Assembly: GCA_946184165.1 (NCBI GenBank)
Contig: CAMHEN010000004.1
Coordinates: 1 to 49,369, forward strand
Direction: 5' to 3'
DNA length: 49,369 nt
DNA from: an uncultured Clostridia bacterium
GTDB lineage: Bacteria; Bacillota; Clostridia; Oscillospirales; Oscillospiraceae
The notes under the pieces were generated by a model. The model was not told the DNA's origin. It searched no databases and saw only the letters and a list, made by a program, of their open reading frames with translations. How positions within the stretch are numbered: the stretch's first letter is position 1; each line of letters opens with the position of its first letter. Positions 7,213 through 15,257 of the stretch are shown here, piece by piece. The position numbers and the translations under genes were made by a program.

Positions 7213-7253
7213 CAAGATGTGAAAATTGTGCTAAAAGAAGTGAAGTGCGTCAA

Positions 7254-7282
7254 TTGGAGTCCGGGGCATCTTCGTGTAGAAT
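7254..7282 (+). promoter_or_regulatory. Promoter of the ABC importer operon
   Basis: TTGGAG (7254-7259), 17-nt spacer, TAGAAT (7277-7282), about 61 nt before the ATPase start at 7344. Confidence 0.6.
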
Positions 7283-7343
7283 AAGGTCAGTGAAATTCGG
7301 TCCCCGGCAGAGCAATCAAGACTACCCTACGAGGAGGAAGAAT

Positions 7344-8852
7344 ATGGAGAAGGAACCCATCATCGAAGTCCGGCATATGGTCAAGAACTTCGGACCTACC
7401 CGGGCGCTCCGTGATGTGGACGTCAGCTTCTACCGCGGTGAGATCCGTGGTCTCATCGGCGAGAACGGCAGCGGCAAGTCCACCATCACGTCCATCGTCG
7501 CAGGCATGCAGAAGCCGACCAGCGGCGAAATGTTCTACAAGGGCGAGCCCTGGAATCCCGCCAGCATGGTGGACGCCCAGCTTCACGGCATCAGCATGGT
7601 GCTGCAGGAGGCAAACACCATACCCAACTGCACCGTGGCGGAAAACATCTTTGCCGGCCGCTTCAACGAGTTTGCGAAAATGAACAGCTTCCTGAGCATG
7701 AAGAAGGTCAACAAGGCCGCCCAGGAGATTCTGGACAGCTTTGGTCTCAGCCACATCAAGGCCACCGACAGCATCAACAAGTACGGTTTTGAGGACCGCA
7801 AGCTCATCGAGATCGTGCGCTGTGTGTCCGACGAGACCGAGGTCTTCGTCGTTGACGAGACCACCACCGCCCTCTCCCTCGAGGGGCGCCAGCTTCTCTA
7901 CAAGCTCATCCACAAGCTCAAGGACAACGGCAAGAGCGTCATCTTCATCTCCCACGACATGGACGAGATCCTGGAGCAGTGCACCGACCTCACCGTCCTG
8001 CGCGACGGAGAGATCATCGGTCACCTCAACCGCGAAGAGATGGACGCCCCCGGCGCCGAGAAGAAGATCCGCTTCATGATGGTCGGCCGCGAGATCGGCG
8101 ACGCCTACTACCGCGAGGATTACGATTCCTCCCATCTGCCGGAGGTGGCGCTCAAGCTCGACCACATCAGCTTCGGTCCCATCAAAGACTTCTCCCTGGA
8201 GCTGCACAAGGGCGAGATTATCGGCTTCGGCGGCCTGTCCGGCTGTGGTATGCACGAGATCGGCCGCGCTGCCTTCGGGCTTGAGAAGCTCAGCGAGGGC
8301 AAGGTCGTGCGTGAGGGCAAGGAGATCAAGTCCTGCCTCGACGCCATCGAGTCCGGCATCGGCTACATCTCCAAAAACCGCGACACCGAGGCGCTGATCC
8401 TCGAGGGCTCCATCGGTGAGAATATCGTCCTGCCCTCCGTAAACGCCCTCTCCAAGGGAACCTTCGTGAGTCCCAAGGCGGAAAAGAAGCTCGCCGACGG
8501 CGAGATCGACAACTTCCGCATCAAGTGCTACAGCGGCAAGCAGTGGGTCAACACCCTCTCCGGCGGCAACAAGCAGAAGGTCTCCTTCTCCAAGTGGACC
8601 GCCAAGAAGTCCGACGTGCTCATCATGGACTGCCCCACCCGCGGCGTGGACATCGGCGTCAAGCAGTTCATGTACCACGTGATCGCCGAGATGAAGCAGC
8701 AGGGCAAGTCCATCATCCTCATCAGCGAGGAGCTGGGCGAGCTCATCGGCATGGCCGACAAGATCCTCATCATGAAGGACTTTGAGGTCACCCATGAGTT
8801 CATGCGCGACCCCAAGCTCAGCGAGACGGACATCATCGAATACATGATCTAA
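7344..8852 (+). CDS. Sugar ABC importer ATP-binding protein (Mgl/Rbs type, two fused ATPase domains)
   Basis: The start at 7344 follows GAGGAGGAAGAAT. The 502-residue protein has two ATPase domains, as in RbsA/MglA/XylG. Domain 1 has Walker A GENGSGKST, Q-loop LQE, Walker B VFVVDETTT and switch histidine ISHD, but the usual signature (LSVGQQQ) is replaced by KYGFEDRKLIEI. Domain 2 has the degenerate Walker A GLSGCGMHEIG common in this family and a canonical signature LSGGNKQKVSFSKW; its Walker B reads LIMDCPTRGVD, where the usual catalytic Glu is Cys. So one composite ATP site looks intact and the other has lost signature, Walker A and catalytic Glu together. It works at the inner face of the membrane with the two permeases encoded downstream; 13 nt separate it from the first. 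Confidence 0.9.
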   Translation: MEKEPIIEVRHMVKNFGPTRALRDVDVSFYRGEIRGLIGENGSGKSTITSIVAGMQKPTSGEMFYKGEPWNPASMVDAQLHGISMVLQEANTIPNCTVAENIFAGRFNEFAKMNSFLSMKKVNKAAQEILDSFGLSHIKATDSINKYGFEDRKLIEIVRCVSDETEVFVVDETTTALSLEGRQLLYKLIHKLKDNGKSVIFISHDMDEILEQCTDLTVLRDGEIIGHLNREEMDAPGAEKKIRFMMVGREIGDAYYREDYDSSHLPEVALKLDHISFGPIKDFSLELHKGEIIGFGGLSGCGMHEIGRAAFGLEKLSEGKVVREGKEIKSCLDAIESGIGYISKNRDTEALILEGSIGENIVLPSVNALSKGTFVSPKAEKKLADGEIDNFRIKCYSGKQWVNTLSGGNKQKVSFSKWTAKKSDVLIMDCPTRGVDIGVKQFMYHVIAEMKQQGKSIILISEELGELIGMADKILIMKDFEVTHEFMRDPKLSETDIIEYMI

Positions 8853-8865
8853 GGAGGAGAAGAGA

Positions 8866-9870
8866 ATGCCTGAAACTGTCACCTCCCGGCGCACGGACGA
8901 ACGCACCAGCTTTTTCACCTTCGTCAAAAACCACACCATGGATCTGCTGGCCTACGCGGGCCTTGCGGTCATGCTGATCCTCTTCCTCATCTTCAACAGC
9001 GGCCCGCGCCTCATGTATAACTTCTCCGCGGTGGTTCAGGCGGCGGCGGTGTACTCCATCCTCGCCCTCGGCGCCGTGTTCATCTACTCCATGGGCTTCA
9101 TGGACGTATCGCTCGGTCAGCAGGTCGGCGTGTACGTCATCCTCATGATCCTCATCGGCAACAAGATCGGCGGTCCCGCGGGCGTCGTGGTGGGCTTTCT
9201 TGTGACGCTCGCCCTGGCGCTGGCCTGCGGCGCCATCAACGGCGCGGTGTCGATCTTCCTCGGCCTGCCGAGCATCGTGACAAGCCTTTTCCTGATGTTC
9301 TTCTTCACAGGCGCGCAGTACCTGCTGATGGAGTCCACCGGCGAGAACACCATCAAGCTCCTCCAGACCGTCAAGCCCGCCGACCGCAATACCTATACCT
9401 TGATGCTCATCGGCATCATCGCCCTGCTGGCCGTCATCGGCACCTACTTCTTCAACTACACGAAGCTCGGCAAGTACACCCGCGCCATCGGCGCAAACAA
9501 GGTCGCCGCGAAGCAGAGCGGCATCAGCCTTGTCAAGTGGCAGGTGCTGGGCTACATGGCTCTCGGCTTCTGCGCCGCCGTGGCGAGCTTTGTGCTCCTC
9601 ACCCGCACCGGCACTGCCGGCAAGGGCACCGGCTCCGGCTACGCGATGGACATCATGATCTGCCTCATTCTCGGCGGCATGCCCCTCAAGGGCGGCATGA
9701 AGTCCAAAATCTCCTGCGCGCTCGTGGGCGCGTTCACCTACACCCTCCTCTCGAATGTTCTGACCACGATGGGCGTCCCGCTCAACTGGGTCAACTTCGT
9801 CAAAGCCTGCATCTTCCTTGTCATCGTCCTTTTGACCTGTCGGAAGCCTAACGGGGTACTTCCCAGGTAA
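8866..9870 (+). CDS. Sugar ABC importer permease 1 (RbsC/MglC family)
   Basis: A 334-residue integral membrane protein with about 8-10 hydrophobic segments. It contains the loop GFMDVSLGQQVGVYV, the counterpart of the IDLSVG motif that marks BPD_transp_2 permeases of the ribose/galactose class. Towards the C-terminus the stretch DIMICLILGGMPLKGGMKSK corresponds to the conserved cytoplasmic contact with the ATPase. The ATG at 8866 is preceded by AAGGAGGAGAAGAGA. It probably pairs with permease 2 (11139) to form a heterodimeric channel, since both are encoded in one operon and differ in sequence. It is 34 nt from the binding-protein gene. Confidence 0.88.
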   Translation: MPETVTSRRTDERTSFFTFVKNHTMDLLAYAGLAVMLILFLIFNSGPRLMYNFSAVVQAAAVYSILALGAVFIYSMGFMDVSLGQQVGVYVILMILIGNKIGGPAGVVVGFLVTLALALACGAINGAVSIFLGLPSIVTSLFLMFFFTGAQYLLMESTGENTIKLLQTVKPADRNTYTLMLIGIIALLAVIGTYFFNYTKLGKYTRAIGANKVAAKQSGISLVKWQVLGYMALGFCAAVASFVLLTRTGTAGKGTGSGYAMDIMICLILGGMPLKGGMKSKISCALVGAFTYTLLSNVLTTMGVPLNWVNFVKACIFLVIVLLTCRKPNGVLPR

Positions 9871-9904
9871 GCAATACACACACTACATCAAAATGGAGGT
9901 AACT

Positions 9905-11071
9905 ATGAAAAGCACCAAGAAAGTTCTCGCGCTTGTTCTGACCCTCGCGCTCGTCTTCGCGCTGGCCGCCCCGACGGCCATGGCCAAGGCCCGCACCACC
10001 AAGATCGGCGTCGGCCTGTACCAGGATTCCGGCGCCGCCGTCACCGCCGTCAAGGCCTATCTCGGCAGCCTTGAGGACGCCCTGAATGTCAAGTTCACTT
10101 ACACCGTTCTCTCCAACACCGATGAGGCCCAGAACATCACCAAGGTGCAGGAGCTCATCGCCGCCGGCTGTGACGGCATCATCTGCACCATGGACATGGG
10201 CACCGAGGCCATCCTGCAGGAGTGCGCCGACGCGGGCGTCTACCTCGCGGGCTACCTCTGCGACTACGATACCTCCTTCCGCAACAACTATGACAACGTC
10301 TTCAAAAACGAGTTCTTCCTCGGCACCGTCGCCGACGGCGGCTGCGCCGACGAGGCGAGACGCGGCTACGACTTCTTCGACAGCGTCATCGAGTATAACG
10401 AGCGCACCCCCGACGCCCCCATCCGCCATGTCGCGATGACCGTCTTCCCCGCTTTCGCCTTCCCCTACCAGCAGAGCTTCGCCGCCCAGTTTGTCGAGAA
10501 GGTTGAGGAGTACAACGCCGCCAATCCCGACAAGGCCATCGAAGTCGATCCTCTCAGCGATGAGACCGACATCCTCATGTTCCGCCCGATGGACTCCACC
10601 TACTTCAGCAAGCACCCCGGCATTGACGCCATCGTTTCCATCTGCTCCGGCTCCTTCGTGTACCCCACGATGGTGTCCGCCGGTGTGTCCAACACCATGA
10701 AGCTCTTTGCCGCCGGCTACAACGACGGTGACGAGGCCGTGTTCGGCTCTAAGGGCGCCTACCAGATGGAGATCGTGAGCCCTGTTGAGGCCATCACTTA
10801 CCCGCTGGTGCTCCTCCTGAACAAGATCAACGGCGTGGAGTTCCCCGACCAGCCCGCTGAGGCTGAGCGCCGCGGCGTCTCCGTGCTCGTCATCAACTCC
10901 GACGAGGACCTTGCCAAGTTCCAGCACAGCATTTACCTGAGCTTTAAGCCCGAGGATGCCTTCCTCAGCCCCGAGGACGTTGTGGCTCTCACCGCTTACA
11001 ATAACCCCGACGCCACCTACGCCGGTCTGGTTGAGATTCTCAACCACATGACCATCGACGACATCCAGTAA
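9905..11071 (+). CDS. Sugar ABC importer substrate-binding protein (Peripla_BP_4-like), without lipobox
   Basis: The true start is the ATG at 9905, because the ATG at 9893 lies in the GGAGGT ribosome binding site. The 388-residue product has a signal peptide MKSTKKVLALVLTLALVFAL that ends in APTAMA, a signal peptidase I site. It has no Cys in a lipobox, which is unusual for a binding protein of a cell with one membrane, because release would lose it; retention must come from another route if the cell is monoderm. After the signal it has the two-domain binding-protein pattern: KIGVGLYQDSG, then QELIAAGCDGIICTMDMG and the hinge-like VISVCSGSF counterpart AIVSICSGSF. It captures the sugar or glycoside outside and delivers it to the permeases. 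The substrate cannot be read from the sequence; the neighbours suggest a rhamnosylated or mixed glycoside. Confidence 0.85.
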   Translation: MKSTKKVLALVLTLALVFALAAPTAMAKARTTKIGVGLYQDSGAAVTAVKAYLGSLEDALNVKFTYTVLSNTDEAQNITKVQELIAAGCDGIICTMDMGTEAILQECADAGVYLAGYLCDYDTSFRNNYDNVFKNEFFLGTVADGGCADEARRGYDFFDSVIEYNERTPDAPIRHVAMTVFPAFAFPYQQSFAAQFVEKVEEYNAANPDKAIEVDPLSDETDILMFRPMDSTYFSKHPGIDAIVSICSGSFVYPTMVSAGVSNTMKLFAAGYNDGDEAVFGSKGAYQMEIVSPVEAITYPLVLLLNKINGVEFPDQPAEAERRGVSVLVINSDEDLAKFQHSIYLSFKPEDAFLSPEDVVALTAYNNPDATYAGLVEILNHMTIDDIQ

Positions 11072-11087
11072 GCCAACATGAATTGTC

Positions 11088-11111
11088 CCCGGTACCCCTC
11101 GGGGTACCGGG
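11088..11111 (+). repeat. Hairpin between binding-protein and permease 2 genes
   Basis: Exact 11-bp arms CCCGGTACCCC and GGGGTACCGGG with a 2-nt centre, 16 nt after the binding-protein stop. There is no T-run. Such a hairpin can protect the upstream mRNA and let the binding protein be made in excess over the permeases. Confidence 0.65.
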
Positions 11112-11138
11112 AGACACCGACAGTCAGAAGGAGCCACT

Positions 11139-12134
11139 ATGAAACTTACAAAAAAGATTTTTCTGACCCTGTTGTTCCCCGTGCTCATGTTCCTTGCCAT
11201 GTGGGCGATCACAGCGGCGAACCCCGCCTGCTACGTCAACGGCAAGTTTATCTTCCTCGGCTTCGACCTGGTGCGCTTCGTTGTGCTCAACGCCTGCCAG
11301 AGCATCTGCGTCGCTCTCGCGATCTGGATGCAGCTCAAAAACGGCCGCTTTGACTTCTCCAACGGCGCGGCCATGATTCTCACCGCCATTATCGCCGGCA
11401 ACATCGGGCTTCGCAGCGGCAGCCCCTGGATCACGCTTATCGTGGCAGTACTCTGCGGCATCGTGCTCTGCGCCTTCACCGCGGCGGTCTACATGCTGGG
11501 GCGGCTCCCCATCGTGATTGCCACCATCGGCGTCACTCTTTTGTATGAGTCTCTGACCTACCTCATCTTCGGCGGCGGCGGCATCAGCAACTTCTACCAG
11601 AATGACACGCTCTCCATCTTCGGCCACCTGCCCGGCGTCTTTCTGCCGACGCTTCTGGCCATGGGCATCTTCCTCTTCTACTCCAACTACACCGTCACCG
11701 GCCGCAAGGGCAAAATCCTGGCGAACAACCAGGCCGCCGGCGTCAACATCGGCATCTGGGAGGAGGCCAACGTCTCCCAGACCGCCATGTTCTGCGGCGC
11801 GATCGTCGGCCTCGCCGCCACGATCTATGTCTCCCAGAATCAGGTTCTGCCGCAGTCCGGTCTGTCCACCGCCGGCATCATGTTCTCCTACATTGTGCCG
11901 GTGTACATGGGCATGTTCATCGGTCTTGCCTCCAACGACGTGATCGGCATCTCCATCGCCGCCATCGGCATGGCCATCTTCAACTACGGTCTCAACTGCA
12001 TGAATCTCGGCGGCGGCGGCTGGCAGCAGATCATCATGGGTGTGTTTGTCATGTGCTTCTACACCTTCTCTGCCCAGCTCGACAACATCAAGAAGGTCTT
12101 CCGCCGCATGACCAAAAAGGAAGCCGTCGCCTGA
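11139..12134 (+). CDS. Sugar ABC importer permease 2
   Basis: A 331-residue membrane protein of the same family as permease 1, with about 8-10 hydrophobic segments. The loop KNGRFDFSNGAAMILTAII is the counterpart of the IDLSVG motif, and YVSQNQVLPQSGLSTAG is the second conserved region of this family. The start follows AGAAGGAGCCACT. The operon order ATPase, permease, binding protein, permease is less common than ATPase, permease, permease, binding protein, and it separates the two half-channels by the binding-protein gene and a hairpin. A terminator follows 31 nt later, so the importer ends here and the hydrolase genes need their own promoter or read-through. Confidence 0.85.
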   Translation: MKLTKKIFLTLLFPVLMFLAMWAITAANPACYVNGKFIFLGFDLVRFVVLNACQSICVALAIWMQLKNGRFDFSNGAAMILTAIIAGNIGLRSGSPWITLIVAVLCGIVLCAFTAAVYMLGRLPIVIATIGVTLLYESLTYLIFGGGGISNFYQNDTLSIFGHLPGVFLPTLLAMGIFLFYSNYTVTGRKGKILANNQAAGVNIGIWEEANVSQTAMFCGAIVGLAATIYVSQNQVLPQSGLSTAGIMFSYIVPVYMGMFIGLASNDVIGISIAAIGMAIFNYGLNCMNLGGGGWQQIIMGVFVMCFYTFSAQLDNIKKVFRRMTKKEAVA

Positions 12135-12165
12135 CGGGAAGCAAAAAATCCATACCGAAAAAGGT

Positions 12166-12197
12166 GGGAGGTGGCAGGTTTGCCGCCTCCCATTTTT
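12166..12197 (+). terminator. Terminator after the ABC importer operon
   Basis: GGGAGGTGGCA and TGCCGCCTCCC (one G-U pair) with loop GGTT, followed by ATTTTT. Confidence 0.8.
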
Positions 12198-12204
12198 AAT
12201 CAGG

Positions 12205-12221
12205 TGCGAACAAGGTTCGCA
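12205..12221. repeat. Short hairpin TGCGAAC-AAG-GTTCGCA before the rhamnosidase gene
   Basis: Exact 7-bp arms with the same AAG loop and core as the hairpin after the GH2 gene at 20629-20655 (GCGAACAAGGTTCGC is shared). It lies just 5' of a weak -10-like TATATT (12238-12243) and could be an operator or a remnant of the stop-codon hairpin family. Confidence 0.5.
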
Positions 12222-12256
12222 GGCTGTAAATGCCAACTATATTTAGGAGATTGTAT

Positions 12257-15007
12257 ATGGAAATCTATAGCCTGAAAATAAACGGCGTTCGGGAGCCGCT
12301 GGGCTTTGAGCTGCCCTGGGTATCCGTGTCCTGGAAAGTGCGCGATACCCGGAGCGCCCGCATGGCGAAGGCGCGGCTGCTCATCTCCGGAGACGCCGGG
12401 TTTACCGATATCCTGTATAAGAAAGAGGGCCGGGAGCTCAACGCCCTCGGTGAGACGGCGGCGCTTTCGCTGCAGCCCCGCACCCGCTATTTCGTGCGCG
12501 TGGAGGTCACCGGCGATTGCGGCGACAGCGCCGCGGCCGAGACCTTCTTTGAGACCGGCAAGAGGGACGAGGCCTTTTCCGCCTCCTGGATCGGCACACA
12601 GCCGGAAGACCGCTTCCACCCCCTCTTCTTTCGCAGCTTCAGGCTGAAGGAGGCGCCTGTCTCCGCGCGGCTCTATGCCGCGGGTCTCGGCCTCTACGAG
12701 GCGTATCTCGACGGGGAGAAGGTCGGCAGCGAATTTCTCGCCCCGTACTGCAACGACTATAACGAAGCCGTGCAGATCCAGACCTATGACGTGACCGGGC
12801 TTCTGCACGCGGGGGAGAACCTCTTTGAGATCCTCTGCGGCAACGGCTGGTACAAAGGCCGCCTCGGCTATGAGGGAGCACGTGAGGTCTACGGCGACCG
12901 CTTCATGGCGCTTGCCGAGCTGCACATCCGCTTTGCCGACGGGAGCACGCTTGTCTGCGGCACCGACGAGAGCTGGCACTACCGCGCGAGCGACTTTGCC
13001 ATGAGCGACATCTACGACGGCGAGTGCCTCGACCGCACACTTTGGGCCGGGAAGGAAAATCCCACAAGGCCCGTCGCCGTTTTGGAGCCGCGCAGGACCG
13101 TGGACCGCTACAGTCTGCCGGTCATTGTCAAATATACTCTTCCGGTCAAGGAGCTCATCCACACCCCGGCCGGGGAGTGGGTGCTGGATTTCGGCCAGAA
13201 CTTCACGGGCTTTGTGTCCTACACCCAGAACTTCCCCGCCGGGACGACAATCACGCTCGACCACGGGGAGATCCTTCAAAACGGCAATTTCTACAACGAC
13301 AACTACCGTACAGCCAAGGCGCAGATGATCTATGTCTCCGGCGGAGAGCGGGAGACTGTGCGCGCCCACTTCACTTATTTCGGCTTTCGCTATGTCCGCG
13401 TCACCGGCTGGCCCGGCGAACCGAAGGCGGAGGACTTCCGGGGCGAGGTGCTCTACTCCGATCTCGACACCTCGGCGGAGTTCGAAAGCTCCGACGAAAA
13501 GCTCAACCGTCTCGCGAAAAATGCCTTCTGGGGCCAGCGCTCCAACTTCCTCGACATGCCCACGGACTGCCCCCAGCGGGACGAGCGTCTGGGCTGGACC
13601 GGCGACGCGCAGGTCTTCTCCCCGACGGCCTGCTTCCAAATGGATACCCGCGCCTTCTACCGGAAGTTCCTCAAGGACCTGCGGCTCGACCAGGTCAAAA
13701 ACGGCGGTGCGGTGGCAAATTACCTGCCGAATTTTTCCAAGGGGGTACCGGGCGGTTCCAGCGTGTGGGGGGACGTGGCGTCCTTCCTTCCGATGACGCT
13801 GTATGATTTCTACGGCGACCTGGAGGCCCTGCGCGAGAGCTACCCCCTCATGCATGACTGGCTGGAGTGGATCCTCCGGCAGGATGAGGAGCACGGCGGC
13901 AAGCGCCTCTGGAACTTCGGCTTCCACTTCGGCGACTGGCTCGCCCAGGACGGTGTGACGCCCCAGAGCATGAAGGGCGGCACGGACGACTTCTTTGTCG
14001 CCAGCATGTATTACTACGCCACCGCCGGGAAGCTCGCCCGGGCGGCCCAGCTCCTCGGCAAGGCCGGAGACGCGGAGCGCTATGAAAGGCTTGCGGAGGA
14101 GATTCGCGCGGCGATCCTGCGCGAGTACTTCTCCCCCGCCGGCAATCTCTGCATCAACACCCAGACGGCCTATCTCCTGTGCCTGAACTTCGGCGTCTAT
14201 ATCGACAGGGACCGCATCGTGCAGGGCCTCAAGACGAGGCTCCAGAAGGACTGCTGGAAGATCAAAGGCGGCTTTGTGGGCGCGACCATGATGTGCAGGG
14301 TTCTCGCCGAAAACGGGATGGAGGATCTTGCCTCCTACTTCCTCTTCCAGAAGGGCTTCCCCGGCTGGATGCACTGTGTCGATCTCGGCGCCACTACGAT
14401 CTGGGAACGCTGGAACTCTGTGCTGGACGACGGCAGCATCAGCGGCACAGGCATGAATTCTCTCAACCACTATTCCTACGGCTCGGTGATGGAGTACGTG
14501 TTCCGGGATCTCGCGGGTCTGCAGAGTCTCGCCCCGGGCTATACCCGCGTGCGCTTCGCGCCGCAGCCCACCTGGCGGCTGCAGGAGCTCAGCTTTGCCT
14601 TTGAATCCGCAGGCGGACGCTATGCCTCCCACTGGCGCATCAACGAGGATGGCACACTGACCCTGCGCTTCGAGGTGCCCTTCGGCTGCACAGCTCAGGC
14701 GGTCCTGCCCGGAAGCGGCGAGATCCTGGAGCTCGAGGCCGGAGTGTTCGAGAAGACCTACACCCCCGCTGTCGATTACCGCCTCAAGTACGGCATGGAG
14801 AGCCGTCTGGACGAGGTGATCGGCGACGAGGAGGCCATCGCCCTCCTGCGGGAGGATCTGCCCCCCGCCATCGGTCTCATCGAGACCGGGGACGTGGAGT
14901 TCTACGGCATGCGATTTTCCGAGCTCCAGTTCCTCTTCTTCCGAGGCTTCAATCCCCCGATGGTCCAGGAGGGCACCCGACGGCTGTTCCGGCTCAGGGC
15001 GTTCTGA
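12257..15007 (+). CDS. Alpha-L-rhamnosidase, glycoside hydrolase family 78
   Basis: The ATG at 12257 follows AGGAGATTGTAT. The protein has 916 residues, the usual size. N-terminal beta domains (with LRTD-type strands such as GLGLYEAYLDGEKVG near residue 140) match the rhamnosidase N and concanavalin-like domains. The catalytic (alpha/alpha)6 barrel carries TDCPQRDERLGWTGDAQ at about residues 436-452; the acidic residues D437, E443 and D450 sit where GH78 has its general acid and water-activating residues. Later WERWNSV and NHYSYGSVMEYVFRDLAGL are standard GH78 active-site segments. No signal peptide, so it acts in the cytoplasm on imported glycosides, releasing L-rhamnose. An extra ~100-residue tail (after about residue 830) ends in FFRGFNPPMVQEGTRRLFRL, beyond the normal C-terminal beta domain; its role is unknown. 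It is first in the hydrolase series. Confidence 0.92.
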   Translation: MEIYSLKINGVREPLGFELPWVSVSWKVRDTRSARMAKARLLISGDAGFTDILYKKEGRELNALGETAALSLQPRTRYFVRVEVTGDCGDSAAAETFFETGKRDEAFSASWIGTQPEDRFHPLFFRSFRLKEAPVSARLYAAGLGLYEAYLDGEKVGSEFLAPYCNDYNEAVQIQTYDVTGLLHAGENLFEILCGNGWYKGRLGYEGAREVYGDRFMALAELHIRFADGSTLVCGTDESWHYRASDFAMSDIYDGECLDRTLWAGKENPTRPVAVLEPRRTVDRYSLPVIVKYTLPVKELIHTPAGEWVLDFGQNFTGFVSYTQNFPAGTTITLDHGEILQNGNFYNDNYRTAKAQMIYVSGGERETVRAHFTYFGFRYVRVTGWPGEPKAEDFRGEVLYSDLDTSAEFESSDEKLNRLAKNAFWGQRSNFLDMPTDCPQRDERLGWTGDAQVFSPTACFQMDTRAFYRKFLKDLRLDQVKNGGAVANYLPNFSKGVPGGSSVWGDVASFLPMTLYDFYGDLEALRESYPLMHDWLEWILRQDEEHGGKRLWNFGFHFGDWLAQDGVTPQSMKGGTDDFFVASMYYYATAGKLARAAQLLGKAGDAERYERLAEEIRAAILREYFSPAGNLCINTQTAYLLCLNFGVYIDRDRIVQGLKTRLQKDCWKIKGGFVGATMMCRVLAENGMEDLASYFLFQKGFPGWMHCVDLGATTIWERWNSVLDDGSISGTGMNSLNHYSYGSVMEYVFRDLAGLQSLAPGYTRVRFAPQPTWRLQELSFAFESAGGRYASHWRINEDGTLTLRFEVPFGCTAQAVLPGSGEILELEAGVFEKTYTPAVDYRLKYGMESRLDEVIGDEEAIALLREDLPPAIGLIETGDVEFYGMRFSELQFLFFRGFNPPMVQEGTRRLFRLRAF

Positions 15008-15257
15008 GAACTGTAATATTATCCGCCCGCTGCCGGATGACGTACCGCGCCGCGGGCGGTCGGGGACGGCCCCTACGTAATAAAAAGTCCGTCCCTCACC
15101 GCAGGAGACGGCGTTCTCGACGTCCCGGCGGGTTAAGCTGCACTTTTCCCAATTTCCCCGCGGCGAATCGGGAAATCATCCGTTATTACCGCCCGCAGGG
15201 GCAAGTCCCTCCCCTGCGGCGAAAATCCCATCTATCGTAACGACAAGGAGTTTAAAC
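15008..15257. other. Hairpin-rich spacer between GH78 and GH3 genes
   Basis: The 250-nt spacer has no gene. Hairpins include GTCGGGGACGGCCCCTAC-type (15059-15077), a CCCCGCGG-centred ATTTCCC...GGGAAAT stem (near 15150-15176), and CCGCAGGGG...CCCCTGCGG (about 15193-15220). None has a T-run, so read-through into the GH3 gene is likely. Confidence 0.5.

Noticed and set aside
7287-8939. A minus-strand open frame of 550 codons opposite the ABC ATPase gene
   Set aside because: Same reason: no start signal and no motif, whereas the opposite strand has Walker motifs and an SD site.
12200-14632. Long minus-strand open frame opposite the GH78 gene
   Set aside because: Antisense shadow; the plus strand carries the complete GH78 motif set.
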